Assembly (NCBI GenBank): GCA_902464965.1
Contig: CABQLI010000064.1
Coordinates: 1-13,028 of the forward strand
Source of the DNA: an uncultured Collinsella sp.
Lineage (GTDB): Bacteria > Actinomycetota > Coriobacteriia > Coriobacteriales > Coriobacteriaceae
Length of the DNA: 13,028 nt
Direction: 5' to 3'
In this document: positions 1 to 7,017 of the stretch, in pieces
Layout: each line of letters begins with the position of its first letter
Position numbering within the stretch: the stretch's first letter is position 1
Notes under the pieces: model-generated
The model's input: only the letters and a program-made list of their open reading frames with translations
Databases searched by the model: none
What the model was told of the DNA's origin: nothing
Made by a program: the position numbers and the translations under genes

Positions 1-912
1 CTCGCGGCCCTCGTTACCGGGCAGGATGCCGTCCGAGATCATAAAGTCGACGGCACGGGAGTGGTCGGCGATGATGCGCAGAGAACGGCTAGCACCGGAG
101 TAATCGTCGGCGTCATAGGTCTTACCGCTGATCTCCTCGCCCAGCTTGATGAGATGCTGCATCAGATCGCCGTCGTAGTTGGCGGTCTTGTGCTGCATGA
201 TGGCGGCCATGCGCTCAAGGCCCATGCCCGTATCGAGGTTACGGTGCGGCAGCTCCGGCATGGAGCCGTCCTCCTGGCGATCGTACTGGGTAAAGACGAG
301 GTTCCAGAACTCCAGGAAGCGGTCGCAGTCGCAGCCGGGCTTGCAGTCGGGACTACCGCAGCCGACCTCCTCGCCCATGTCAAAGTAGATCTCGGAGCAG
401 GGACCGCAGGGGCCAGTGGGGCCAGCGGCCCAGAAGTTGTCGTCCTCGCCCAGGCGGGAGATGTGGTCCTCGGCAACGCCCAAAGAACGCCACACGTCGT
501 GGGTCTCGTCGTCCTCGGTAAAGACGGTAAAGTACAGGCGGTCGAGCGGCAGCTTGAACTCCTTGGTGATGAGCTCAAAGGCCCAGGCGCAAGCCTGCTG
601 CTTGGAGACGCCGCCAAAGGAGAAGTCGCCGAGCATCTCGAAGAAGGACAGGTGACGGCCGTCCTCGCCGATGCAATCGATGTCGTTGGTGCGGACGCAC
701 TTCTGGCAGGAGATAGCGCCGATCTCCTTCATGGTCTTCTTGCCCTGGTAGTACTCCTTAAACTGGTTCATGCCGGCGTTGGCAAGCAGCAGCGAAGGAT
801 CGTCGGGGACGAGGGACGAAGAAGGATAGAGCTTAAGACCGCGCTCCTCAAAGAAGTTGAGGAACTTGGAGCGAATCTCGGCCGTAGTCATTGACGGGTA
901 GTCAGCACTCAT
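1..912 (-). CDS. alaS: Alanyl-tRNA synthetase, N-terminal part (3' end outside window)
   Basis: Class II aminoacyl-tRNA synthetase that charges tRNA(Ala) in the cytoplasm. The window holds the first 304 codons in one open frame, running off the left edge; the full protein is usually about 870-890 residues. The start begins MSADYPSMTTAEIR, and the catalytic core is visible: CQKCVRTNDID near 70, GRHLSFFEMLGDFSFGG near 86-101, GPTGPCGPCSEIYFD near 164-178, FLEFWNLVFTQYD near 199-211 and LDTGMGLER near 226-234. A short Cys-rich insert (GCGSPDCKPGCDCD, about 184-197) is present, as I recall from other Gram-positive AlaRS. The ATG at 910-912 is preceded by GAGGAGA about 8 nt upstream, which fixes this start over the internal ATG at 889-891. 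The editing and C-Ala domains lie outside the window. A terminator upstream separates it from the AI-2E gene. Identity is very secure. Confidence 0.97.
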   Translation of the reverse strand, partial: MSADYPSMTTAEIRSKFLNFFEERGLKLYPSSSLVPDDPSLLLANAGMNQFKEYYQGKKTMKEIGAISCQKCVRTNDIDCIGEDGRHLSFFEMLGDFSFGGVSKQQACAWAFELITKEFKLPLDRLYFTVFTEDDETHDVWRSLGVAEDHISRLGEDDNFWAAGPTGPCGPCSEIYFDMGEEVGCGSPDCKPGCDCDRFLEFWNLVFTQYDRQEDGSMPELPHRNLDTGMGLERMAAIMQHKTANYDGDLMQHLIKLGEEISGKTYDADDYSGASRSLRIIADHSRAVDFMISDGILPGNEGRE

Positions 913-958
913 AGAGGGAATCTCCTCGGTTTCACATCGAAACAGTTCAAACGTAACG

Positions 959-987
959 ATATTACCATCCCACCGCGCAAGTGCAAA
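959..987 (-). promoter_or_regulatory. Candidate promoter for alaS
   Basis: On the minus strand TTTGCA (982-987) and TAATAT (959-964) are separated by 17 bp, each matching the sigma-70 consensus at 4 of 6 positions. The -35 box sits in the U-tract of the preceding terminator, so the end of one transcription unit and the start of the next overlap. Initiation would fall near 950, giving a leader of about 40 nt, too short for a T-box. The call rests on sequence match and position only. Confidence 0.35.
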
Positions 988-1014
988 AAAGAGGGCCGGC
1001 ACAATGCCGGCCCT
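985..1014 (-). terminator. Intrinsic terminator after the AI-2E gene
   Basis: A perfect 10-bp GC-rich inverted repeat (AGGGCCGGCA at 992-1001 pairing with 1005-1014, 3-nt loop) is followed on the minus strand by six T residues (985-990). It lies about 50 nt past the stop of the AI-2E gene and before alaS, so it should end the sigma-factor operon. The T-run exists only in the minus-strand reading. Confidence 0.92.
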
Positions 1015-1064
1015 TCAGCGAAATTGCATGTTAGCGCGTATGAATATTAATCCGAATTACCCCG

Positions 1065-2474
1065 CTAGTTGTCATCATCGTCCATGGAGCCGTCGATGCC
1101 GGTTTTGGTGTCGTCATCCGTGTTGGAATCGTCATCCTTAGCGAAGGGGTTCTTGAAGAAGCCCGTCGCATCGGGCTGCAGACCAGAGAGCTTGATCCAG
1201 GGATTATCGAGATCGGGCTTGGGCATGGCCTTGGCCTCGGGCGCAGTCTCGTTGCCGATGAGCTCGGACTCGTAAATGAAGGTGTCGTCGCCGAGCGCGT
1301 CGTAGGCGGCAACCGGGTTGCCATCGGCATCGCGGTACGGTGTGCCCTTAAACACGGCGCCGTCATAGGCCACAAGCTGGCGGCCGGTCTCATTCTCGAA
1401 GTAGTACACGAAGATACCCTTGAGGGCCGCGCACAGCGGGATGGCAATAATCATGCCGATGGGGCCCATGAGTGCCGAGCCAATAACGAGCGCCGTGAGG
1501 CTCATGATGGGATGCACCTGCACCGAGCTCTGCATGAGCTTAGGAGAAATCACGTTGTCGGTGACGTTTTGCGCGACCATCGTCACGATGAGCGTCCATA
1601 ACGCCAACATGGGGCTGAACATGAAACCGAGCACCGTGGCGATTGCTGCGCTCACCCAAGGACCGACGACCGGAACCAAATGCATGATGCCGGTAAAGAT
1701 AGCCATGAGCGCCGCATACGGATGGCCGATGATCATAAAACCGATAAAGGCGAGGAAACCACCGCAGATGGACGTCACGACCATACCGCGCATGTAGCCG
1801 CCGACAGAGCGAGAAAGGATGGCGACCATAAAGCGGTACGAGGTCTCCTTATCCTGACCGATGATGGTGCAAATCTCGTGGTGCATGCGAGGGTAGTCGC
1901 AGGCCATCCAGTACGCAAGCACCAGACCAAGGAAGATCACGAACAACTGCGAGGCCGTATTGGTGATGAGCGGGAACACACCGCGGCCAAGCTCGGCAGC
2001 GATCTGAGACACGTACTTCGATGCCACGGTAACAAGCGACGAAAGATTATCGTCCAAATACTCCTTGAGCGGCGTGTTGTTGAGTGTCTTGGCATGCGAG
2101 ATCATCTCGTTGAGGTCGCCACCCGCAACACGAAGCTGCTCGGGCAGGCGGCTCAGGACTTCCATGATCTGACCAAAGAGAATCGGCGACAAGATGCAAA
2201 CGACACCGACGAGCACGGCAACAACAACAATTAGCGCAATAAGCGAACCGATGCCGCGATTCACGCCATGGTGCTCGAGCCAGTTGGTGATCGGGGACAT
2301 CACAAAAGCAATGATGGAGCCAACGGCAAGAAACTCAATAACCGGTGCCAGGATGCCCATAAGGTTAAAGATGACAGCAGCAATAACAATGCAGCCGACA
2401 ACAGCCCAAATGCGCAGCGTCAGAACGCGGGTGTCGCGCAGCACGCGATCGGTTTGTTGGGGGTGCTCACTCAT
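1065..2474 (-). CDS. AI-2E family (PerM-like) membrane transporter with acidic C-terminal tail
   Basis: Predicted polytopic inner-membrane protein of 469 residues in the AI-2E / PerM family, whose members include putative exporters and Na+/H+ antiporter-like proteins; the substrate here is unknown. Hydrophobic segments lie at about 20-65 (two helices), 76-100, 165-192, 228-252, 255-285, 287-303 and 325-352. Family-like motifs include HLVPVVGPWVSA near 265-276 and VISPKLMQSSVQVHPIM near 308-324, followed by MGPIGMIIAIPLCA. After the last helix a soluble tail of about 110 residues ends in Asp-rich runs (KDDDSNTDDDTK, SMDDDDN). The ATG overlaps the sigma gene stop (ATGA at 2471-2474) and the nearest GGAG lies about 14 nt upstream, so translation is probably coupled. 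It is last in its operon. The family call is strong; an actual role in autoinducer export should not be assumed. Confidence 0.88.
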   Translation of the reverse strand: MSEHPQQTDRVLRDTRVLTLRIWAVVGCIVIAAVIFNLMGILAPVIEFLAVGSIIAFVMSPITNWLEHHGVNRGIGSLIALIVVVAVLVGVVCILSPILFGQIMEVLSRLPEQLRVAGGDLNEMISHAKTLNNTPLKEYLDDNLSSLVTVASKYVSQIAAELGRGVFPLITNTASQLFVIFLGLVLAYWMACDYPRMHHEICTIIGQDKETSYRFMVAILSRSVGGYMRGMVVTSICGGFLAFIGFMIIGHPYAALMAIFTGIMHLVPVVGPWVSAAIATVLGFMFSPMLALWTLIVTMVAQNVTDNVISPKLMQSSVQVHPIMSLTALVIGSALMGPIGMIIAIPLCAALKGIFVYYFENETGRQLVAYDGAVFKGTPYRDADGNPVAAYDALGDDTFIYESELIGNETAPEAKAMPKPDLDNPWIKLSGLQPDATGFFKNPFAKDDDSNTDDDTKTGIDGSMDDDDN

Positions 2475-3262
2475 GAACGAATCATCACTCCGTCGGGGTC
2501 GATCTTGTCCTGAATCTTCTTAAGCGTGCGGCGCAGCAGACGCGAGACCTGCACCTGCGAGATGCCCAGCTTCTTGGCAATCTCGATCTGGGTCATGCCC
2601 TTCACAAAGCGCAGCTCGATCACCTCGCGCTCGCGCGGCGAGAAATCGCGGATGGCTTCCTCGATCACCAGGCGGTCATCGGTAAAGTCGAGCTCGTTGT
2701 CATCGTCGGCGTAACGGTCGAGAATCGAGGGAGCATCGTCGGAATCGGACGCACCAGGAGCCTCGATGGGCACCGAGGTATAGGCCGAAGACGATTCCAT
2801 AGCCTCGAGGACCTCATCGACAGTCACATCTAGATACTCAGCGATCTCCTCAACCTTGGGCGAACGCTGCAGTTCGTTGGTAAGTTTGTCAGTAGCCTGG
2901 TTGACCTTGGCCGAGAGCTCCTGCAGACGGCGCGGCACGCGCACGCTCCAGCCCTTGTCGCGAAAATGGCGTTTGATCTCGCCCAGGATAGTGGGCGTCG
3001 CAAACGTCGTGAACTCGAGTCCGCGCTCGGGATCAAAACGGTCGATAGCCTTGAGCAAGCCCAGATAGCCGACCTGCATGAGGTCGTCGAGCGGCTCGCC
3101 GCGATTCTTAAATTTGTTGGCAAGAAACCTTACCAGGTTCATATGGGACATGACGAGCTGCTCGCGGGCGTCCGGGTCACCGGTCTCCTTGTAACGACGA
3201 AACAGCTCGCGGGTTTTCTCCTTGTCCCAAGCGGTCTTGCCGCTCCGGGAACGTTCGGTCAT
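2471..3262 (-). CDS. SigB/SigF/SigG-type RNA polymerase sigma factor
   Basis: Alternative sigma-70-family factor (group 3, SigB/SigF/SigG type), 263 residues, normal for the family. It directs RNA polymerase to a special promoter set, in Gram-positives usually general stress or sporulation genes. Region 2 spans about 32-110, with MSHMNLVRFLANKF, DDLMQVGYLGLLKAIDRFD and the subfamily-typical FATPTILGEIKRHFRDKGW, then SVRVPRRLQEL. Region 3 covers about 115-167. An acidic linker (about 171-198) leads to region 4 with FSPREREVIELRFVKGMTQ and a helix-turn-helix (about 224-246, IAKKLGISQVQVSRLLRR). The gene starts 1 nt after the stop of the anti-sigma-like gene and its own stop overlaps the AI-2E start, so the three are co-translated. 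Regulation by the upstream gene product is inferred from this coupling. No sporulation gene is nearby, so a stress role fits better than sporulation. Confidence 0.94.
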   Translation of the reverse strand: MTERSRSGKTAWDKEKTRELFRRYKETGDPDAREQLVMSHMNLVRFLANKFKNRGEPLDDLMQVGYLGLLKAIDRFDPERGLEFTTFATPTILGEIKRHFRDKGWSVRVPRRLQELSAKVNQATDKLTNELQRSPKVEEIAEYLDVTVDEVLEAMESSSAYTSVPIEAPGASDSDDAPSILDRYADDDNELDFTDDRLVIEEAIRDFSPREREVIELRFVKGMTQIEIAKKLGISQVQVSRLLRRTLKKIQDKIDPDGVMIRS

Positions 3263-3263
3263 A

Positions 3264-3641
3264 TTAGATATCCGCCTTGAGGTCGAGGGAAAGCGTCAGG
3301 GGCGCCGCAGTCTTTTCATAGGAATCGCACACGCTAGCGAGGATGAGCTCGGCATATACAGCTGCCTGGTCATCCTCATCGACAGTCGCCTGATCGCCAA
3401 AGGTAAAGGTCATGCCCACGTGCGATTCATCGACATCGAATTTGATCGAGATATCGTCGGAATCAACAGCCGTGCAGCCAAAGATGAAGGCTTCCTCGGC
3501 AGCCATACGGATGTCCTCGATGCGATCGACAGACATGGAGCACAGGGCACCAACGTTGGCTGCCGTCATGCGCACAAGGCGAGCGAGACGCGGGTCGCCG
3601 GCAACGGTCAGCGTGATGGGGCAGGTTGCTTCGCTACTCAT
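3264..3641 (-). CDS. RsbW/SpoIIAB-like anti-sigma factor with degenerate ATP site
   Basis: Small protein of 125 residues that by position and size resembles the GHKL-fold anti-sigma kinases RsbW and SpoIIAB, which sequester SigB/SigF-type factors. The segment EDIRMAAEEAFIFGC (about 42-56) aligns by eye with the family N-box (EIKTVVSEAVTNAIIHG in SpoIIAB): the Glu is kept (E50), but the Mg-binding Asn is Phe (F54). I see no DxGxG box in the second half and no GMG-type lid (the corresponding stretch reads QAAVYAELILASVCD). It may therefore bind the sigma factor without kinase activity. The frame is open upstream to 3755, but ATG 3639-3641 is preferred because GAGGAG lies 7 nt upstream and the longer N-terminus is Pro/Arg-rich antisense-like sequence. 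It overlaps the DUF948 gene end by 8 nt and stops 1 nt before the sigma gene. No RsbV-like antagonist is in the window. The anti-sigma role is inferred mainly from context. Confidence 0.72.
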   Translation of the reverse strand: MSSEATCPITLTVAGDPRLARLVRMTAANVGALCSMSVDRIEDIRMAAEEAFIFGCTAVDSDDISIKFDVDESHVGMTFTFGDQATVDEDDQAAVYAELILASVCDSYEKTAAPLTLSLDLKADI

Positions 3642-4227
3642 CGCAGGACTCCTCGGAGGTCTGGGCGGGGGTGTAAGTGTAATACTGAGTCGGCTTGGCT
3701 GAAGACTTCTGAGCCGCATCTGCGCCATCGGCGGGCTCGTCCTCCGCCTTGCCAATCAGGACGCGCTCGGTCGGCTGCTCGGCTTCTTCGGCGGCAGCGG
3801 AAAGCTTGCGCTCGGCTTCGGCTGCAGGAGCCTTCACCTTATTGAAGAGCTTCTGCACGGCACCTGCCGCAGAATCAGTCACGCTCGACACAGCATTGCT
3901 GGCCTCGGCCATGCTACCGGTAACCTCAGAAATGTCGCGAACCACGGCTTCGACCTCTACGAGATTGGAGGTAAGGGCATCAACTGCCGTCTTGCTCGAC
4001 TTAAGCAGCGGCTCCATCTGAGCAAGCGCCGGCGTAAGCTCATCGACAGCGCCATCGAGCTTTGCCACCACAGGCTGAGCCTCGGCGATGGTGTTGTTGA
4101 GGTCGTTCACGGTCTTATCGAGCGAGTCAACAACATTGCGGGTCTTGCGCAGGGTAAGCGCGAGCTCAGCGATGGCCCACACGCCGGCAACGGCGAGCAG
4201 CAGCAGGGCGATTTGAATGGGACTCAT
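3634..4227 (-). CDS. DUF948 family membrane-anchored coiled-coil protein (YtxG-like)
   Basis: A 197-residue protein with one N-terminal transmembrane helix (about 4-22, IQIALLLLAVAGVWAIAELA) followed by a long heptad-rich helical region (about 24-120: TRNVVDSLDKTVNDLNN, VVAKLDGAVDELTPAL, VDALTSNLVEVEAVVRDI). The C-terminus is low-complexity and Glu/Ala-rich (about 132-197). This is the layout of DUF948 proteins such as Bacillus YtxG, a general-stress protein. Molecular function is unknown; such proteins are thought to act at the envelope. GGGAGG about 6 nt before the ATG is a strong ribosome site and supports this start. Its stop overlaps the start of the anti-sigma-like gene, so it appears to head the sigma-factor operon. 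The link to stress regulation is inferred from neighbours and from the known regulation of ytxG in Bacillus. Confidence 0.8.
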   Translation of the reverse strand: MSPIQIALLLLAVAGVWAIAELALTLRKTRNVVDSLDKTVNDLNNTIAEAQPVVAKLDGAVDELTPALAQMEPLLKSSKTAVDALTSNLVEVEAVVRDISEVTGSMAEASNAVSSVTDSAAGAVQKLFNKVKAPAAEAERKLSAAAEEAEQPTERVLIGKAEDEPADGADAAQKSSAKPTQYYTYTPAQTSEESCDE

Positions 4228-4265
4228 ACAAGCCTCCCGGAAGAATCGAAATACAGACGCTTTTC

Positions 4266-4296
4266 ATGGTACCCCAAAGGGGACCGAACATGCCAA
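4266..4296 (-). promoter_or_regulatory. Weak candidate promoter/hairpin before the DUF948-sigma operon
   Basis: The roughly 100-bp gap between rarA and the DUF948 gene holds TTGGCA (4291-4296) and TACCAT (4266-4271) on the minus strand, separated by a long 19-bp spacer. Between and overlapping them is a small inverted repeat at 4268-4285 (CCCC-TTT-GGGG core, extended by GGT/ACC around one bulge). The hairpin has no T-run, so it is not a convincing terminator of rarA. A GGGTAC stretch resembles a SigB -10 box, but I find no properly spaced GTTT-type -35. The operon may have its own promoter here or be read through from rarA. Confidence 0.25.
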
Positions 4297-4327
4297 GAGC
4301 AGCAACGTGGGACAAAATTATCAGCAG

Positions 4328-5677
4328 CTACTTCGGTGCATTCCCGCTGCGGTCACGTTCGCTTTGCTCTACGCGCCACTCTTCCCAGCCGCGCCCGGCA
4401 GGCTGCCAGAACGCACCGCGCTCCAGCCCCTCGGGCAAATAGCGCTGATCGACCCAGCCTTCAGGATAATCGTGCGGGTATTTATACACACCGTATTCAT
4501 CGCTGCCTGGGCGATGGCGATCGCGCAGATAACTCGGCACCTCGCGAAGCCCACTAGAATGTATATCGGCCAGCGCCGCATCGATCGAAGCCTCACACGC
4601 GTTGGATTTTGGCGCCAAGCACACATAGAGTGCAGCCTGAGCCAGGTTAATGCGGCACTCGGGATAGCCAATGACCTCGGCAGACTTAAACGCGGCATGC
4701 GCCACCAAAAGCGCCTGCGGGTCGGCGTTGCCAACATCCTCAGAAGCGTGAATCATAATGCGGCGAGCGATAAACTTAGGATCCTCCCCAGCATCGATCA
4801 TGCGCGCGAGCCAATAGATCGTGGCATCGGGGTCGCTACCGCGCATGGACTTGATGAACGCACTGATGATGTCGTAGTGCATGTCGCCGTTTTTGTCATA
4901 CGTAAAGCCGCGACGCGGGTTGGCGATCTTTACGTCATCCACGGTGATGGGATAGCGCTCCCCCGCCGCGGGCGCTGGCGTTCCCTCGGTATCGGGACGC
5001 GTGACGGCAATCTCGCTCGCAAGCTCGAGCGTCGTGAGCGCCGAGCGAGCGTCACCCGCTGCCAGCGTGCAGATGGTCTTGACCGTATCCTCATCGGCCG
5101 AGAACTTACCGTTCAAGCCCTGCGGCGCCTCAAGCGCACGTTCAATAAGCGTGGCGATATCCTCATCCTTCAGATGCTCAAGCTCCACGACGCGACCACG
5201 TGAGAGCAGTGCCGAGTTGACCTCGAAGTACGGGTTCTCCGTCGTAGCGCCAATCATAATGACGGTACGGTTCTCAACTGCATGCAGCAGGGCATCCTGC
5301 TGCGACTTAGAGAAGCGGTGAATCTCATCGATGAATAGAATGGTGCGGCGGTCGTACGTATTCAGGCGCGTCTTGGCCTCATCAATCACGCGGCGCAAGT
5401 CCTTCACGGTACCCGTCACAGCGCTGACCTCGACAAACTCGCTCTTGGTATGGTTGGCGATAATATGGGCCAGCGTCGTCTTACCCGTACCGGCAGGCCC
5501 GTACAGAATCACGCTCGAAAGCACGTCGTGCTCAATCGCGGCACGCAGCCATGAACCCTTACCGACGGCCTTTTGCTGGCCCACGTACTCGTCGAGCGAA
5601 TTGGGTCGCATGCGCACCGCGAGCGGCGCATTTTTAAAGGAACGCTCGCGCGTCGAGGCAGAAAAAAGGTCGTCCAT
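4328..5677 (-). CDS. rarA: Replication-associated recombination protein A (RarA/MgsA), AAA+ ATPase
   Basis: Cytoplasmic AAA+ ATPase related to clamp loaders and RuvB that acts at stalled replication forks. The protein is 449 residues from ATG 5677, normal for the family. Visible motifs: Walker A GPAGTGKTT (about 60-68), Walker B ILFIDEIHRF (about 113-122), sensor 1 GATTENP (about 143-149) and the arginine-finger segment LLSRGRV (about 157-163). The C-terminal half carries RarA family signatures: DISAFIKSMRGSDPDA, YWLARMIDAGEDP, RRIMIHASEDVG and a late YKYPHDYPEGWV followed by QRYLPEGL. The start is uncertain: the frame also offers ATG at 5683 and 5692 and TTG at 5695, and none has a strong ribosome site. 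ATG 5677 gives MDDLF, a typical RarA beginning. It follows the dGTPase-like gene by a short gap, suggesting one transcript for DNA and nucleotide maintenance. Confidence 0.95.
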   Translation of the reverse strand: MDDLFSASTRERSFKNAPLAVRMRPNSLDEYVGQQKAVGKGSWLRAAIEHDVLSSVILYGPAGTGKTTLAHIIANHTKSEFVEVSAVTGTVKDLRRVIDEAKTRLNTYDRRTILFIDEIHRFSKSQQDALLHAVENRTVIMIGATTENPYFEVNSALLSRGRVVELEHLKDEDIATLIERALEAPQGLNGKFSADEDTVKTICTLAAGDARSALTTLELASEIAVTRPDTEGTPAPAAGERYPITVDDVKIANPRRGFTYDKNGDMHYDIISAFIKSMRGSDPDATIYWLARMIDAGEDPKFIARRIMIHASEDVGNADPQALLVAHAAFKSAEVIGYPECRINLAQAALYVCLAPKSNACEASIDAALADIHSSGLREVPSYLRDRHRPGSDEYGVYKYPHDYPEGWVDQRYLPEGLERGAFWQPAGRGWEEWRVEQSERDRSGNAPK

Positions 5678-5738
5678 AGCCATCCCGTGCATCAATCAAA
5701 AACGTTTTCAACTAACCAGTATACCGAAAGGATACGAA

Positions 5739-6986
5739 CTACCGTTCGTTAATATAGGTACGATGCGGAAACTTTAGACCCGGGAACAGCTTGCTCGTCA
5801 GTTCGCAGAAATAACCGTCCGTCATGCTCGCAATGTAATCCACGACCGCCTGGTCCTTATCGTTCTGCCAGGCATAGGCGCAATCGTAGTAGGAAAGCTG
5901 CTGCTCAATGCGCGAAATATGGTGCTTAAAGATGTAAGAAGACTCGTCACCACTGTTTAGATCCCGCAGGCAACGGTCGTAGAGCTTTTCGAACGCCTCG
6001 CGCAGCTCCGCCTCGGAGTCGCCTTCGATACCGCCCTTGCTATAGATCTTCTCGTAGTTCTCGCGCTTGGCACGGCGAATCTCCTCAAACAGGTCCTCGC
6101 TCATCTCGATGCGCGGCTTACCATAGCTATGCTCAACGATATCGATGGAGGCATGCGTGAGGATCCAACTGTTGTAGGCACCGCCCCGGCCATCATCAAA
6201 AGCGTCGGGCGAAAGCAGGCCCGCCGCGATCGCATCCTGACGGTCACGACCGACGTAGGCAAGGATATCCGAGATGCGGACCACACAGCCCTCGAGCGTC
6301 ATGGGACGCAGGTGCTCAATTGCGCTATAGCCCGTGGCAATGCAATCCTCAACCGTCTGGTCAAAATGGTCAAAGGAGCTCATGTCCGAGAGCTCAAACA
6401 CACGCTGCTCGTACTCGCCGTTATGGCATAGCACGCCGTCGAGCGTCTGGAGCGACACGTTGCGGCCATACAACGCGTCGAGCACGCGGACCGACTGCAC
6501 GTTATGGAAAAAATAACGCCCCGTACGCTCGTGATAGATATCGTTGAGGAAGCGCTCGCCGGCATGGCCGAAAGGCGTGTGTCCCAAGTCGTGGCCCAGG
6601 CCAATCGCCTCGATCAGATCGCAATTGAGCCCCAGGGCGCGACCGATATCGCGCGCAATGCGCGAGACAAGCTGCACGTGCAAACCGCGGCGTGACAGAT
6701 CGTCATTGCTACGGAAGCTAAAGACCTGTGTTTTACCTGCATAACGGGTGTACGCCGGAAGATGAAGTATCTTTTCGGTATCGCGCATAAACGCCGGACG
6801 CATAAGCGTGCCTTTGTCGGCGGCGCGATCAATACGACGAATAGCCTGATCGTCGTTGCAACGATACGGGTTGACATAGCCCGAAGCACGATCGGCGGCA
6901 ATGCGCTCGACAAGTTCGGGCGACAACGCCGAGGGAATACGGTCCATGCGCGCCTTAATGACGGCCGTTTCTTGATTAATTGCCAT
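5739..6986 (-). CDS. dGTPase-like HD-domain phosphohydrolase
   Basis: Member of the HD superfamily related to deoxynucleoside triphosphate triphosphohydrolases, which cleave dNTPs to the nucleoside and tripolyphosphate and so tune dNTP pools. Length is 415 residues from the chosen start. The N-terminal part shows LHLPAYTRYAGKTQVF, then a first metal His in RRGLHVQLVSRIARDIG (H103), the HD pair in GLGHDLGHTPFGHAGE (H132, D133), YFFHNVQSVRVL (compare the family FHHNEQS motif), LDGVLCHNGEYEQ and RISDILAYVGRDRQDA, where canonical enzymes have ADxIAY...HD. The C-terminal third is helical and less conserved. ATG 6984-6986 has TTAAGGAG 6 nt upstream; the frame also opens at a TTG (7013), which lacks such a site. 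It sits between the prepilin peptidase and rarA. The HD hydrolase call is secure; substrate preference is not. Confidence 0.85.
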   Translation of the reverse strand: MAINQETAVIKARMDRIPSALSPELVERIAADRASGYVNPYRCNDDQAIRRIDRAADKGTLMRPAFMRDTEKILHLPAYTRYAGKTQVFSFRSNDDLSRRGLHVQLVSRIARDIGRALGLNCDLIEAIGLGHDLGHTPFGHAGERFLNDIYHERTGRYFFHNVQSVRVLDALYGRNVSLQTLDGVLCHNGEYEQRVFELSDMSSFDHFDQTVEDCIATGYSAIEHLRPMTLEGCVVRISDILAYVGRDRQDAIAAGLLSPDAFDDGRGGAYNSWILTHASIDIVEHSYGKPRIEMSEDLFEEIRRAKRENYEKIYSKGGIEGDSEAELREAFEKLYDRCLRDLNSGDESSYIFKHHISRIEQQLSYYDCAYAWQNDKDQAVVDYIASMTDGYFCELTSKLFPGLKFPHRTYINER

Positions 6987-7017
6987 GGCATGCTCCTTAA
7001 GAAGGATGCGCAATCGG

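Noticed and set aside
61..894. Plus-strand open frame of 277 codons
   Set aside because: It lies wholly antisense to the well-conserved alaS coding frame; long antisense frames are expected in GC-rich genes, and its product shows no family motif.
913..984. T-box or other riboswitch in front of alaS
   Set aside because: Only about 70 nt separate the terminator from the ATG, too short for a T-box, and no competing terminator/antiterminator pair is seen.
1065..2474. Quorum-sensing AI-2 exporter as the specific function
   Set aside because: The AI-2E family name is historical; members have varied roles and no luxS or AI-2 gene is in the window.
3639..3755. Extended 163-residue version of the anti-sigma-like protein
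   Set aside because: The extra 38 residues are Arg/Pro/Ser-rich and overlap the DUF948 tail in another frame; the internal ATG has a good GAGGAG site and the usual stop/start overlap.
4228..4327. SigB-type autoregulatory promoter before the DUF948 gene
   Set aside because: A GGGTAC box exists, but the only GTT-type element nearby is about 9 bp away instead of the usual 12-15 bp, so the match is not convincing.
4217..5203. Plus-strand open frame of 328 codons opposite rarA
   Set aside because: Arg/His-rich product typical of an antisense reading; rarA on the other strand carries Walker A, Walker B and sensor motifs.
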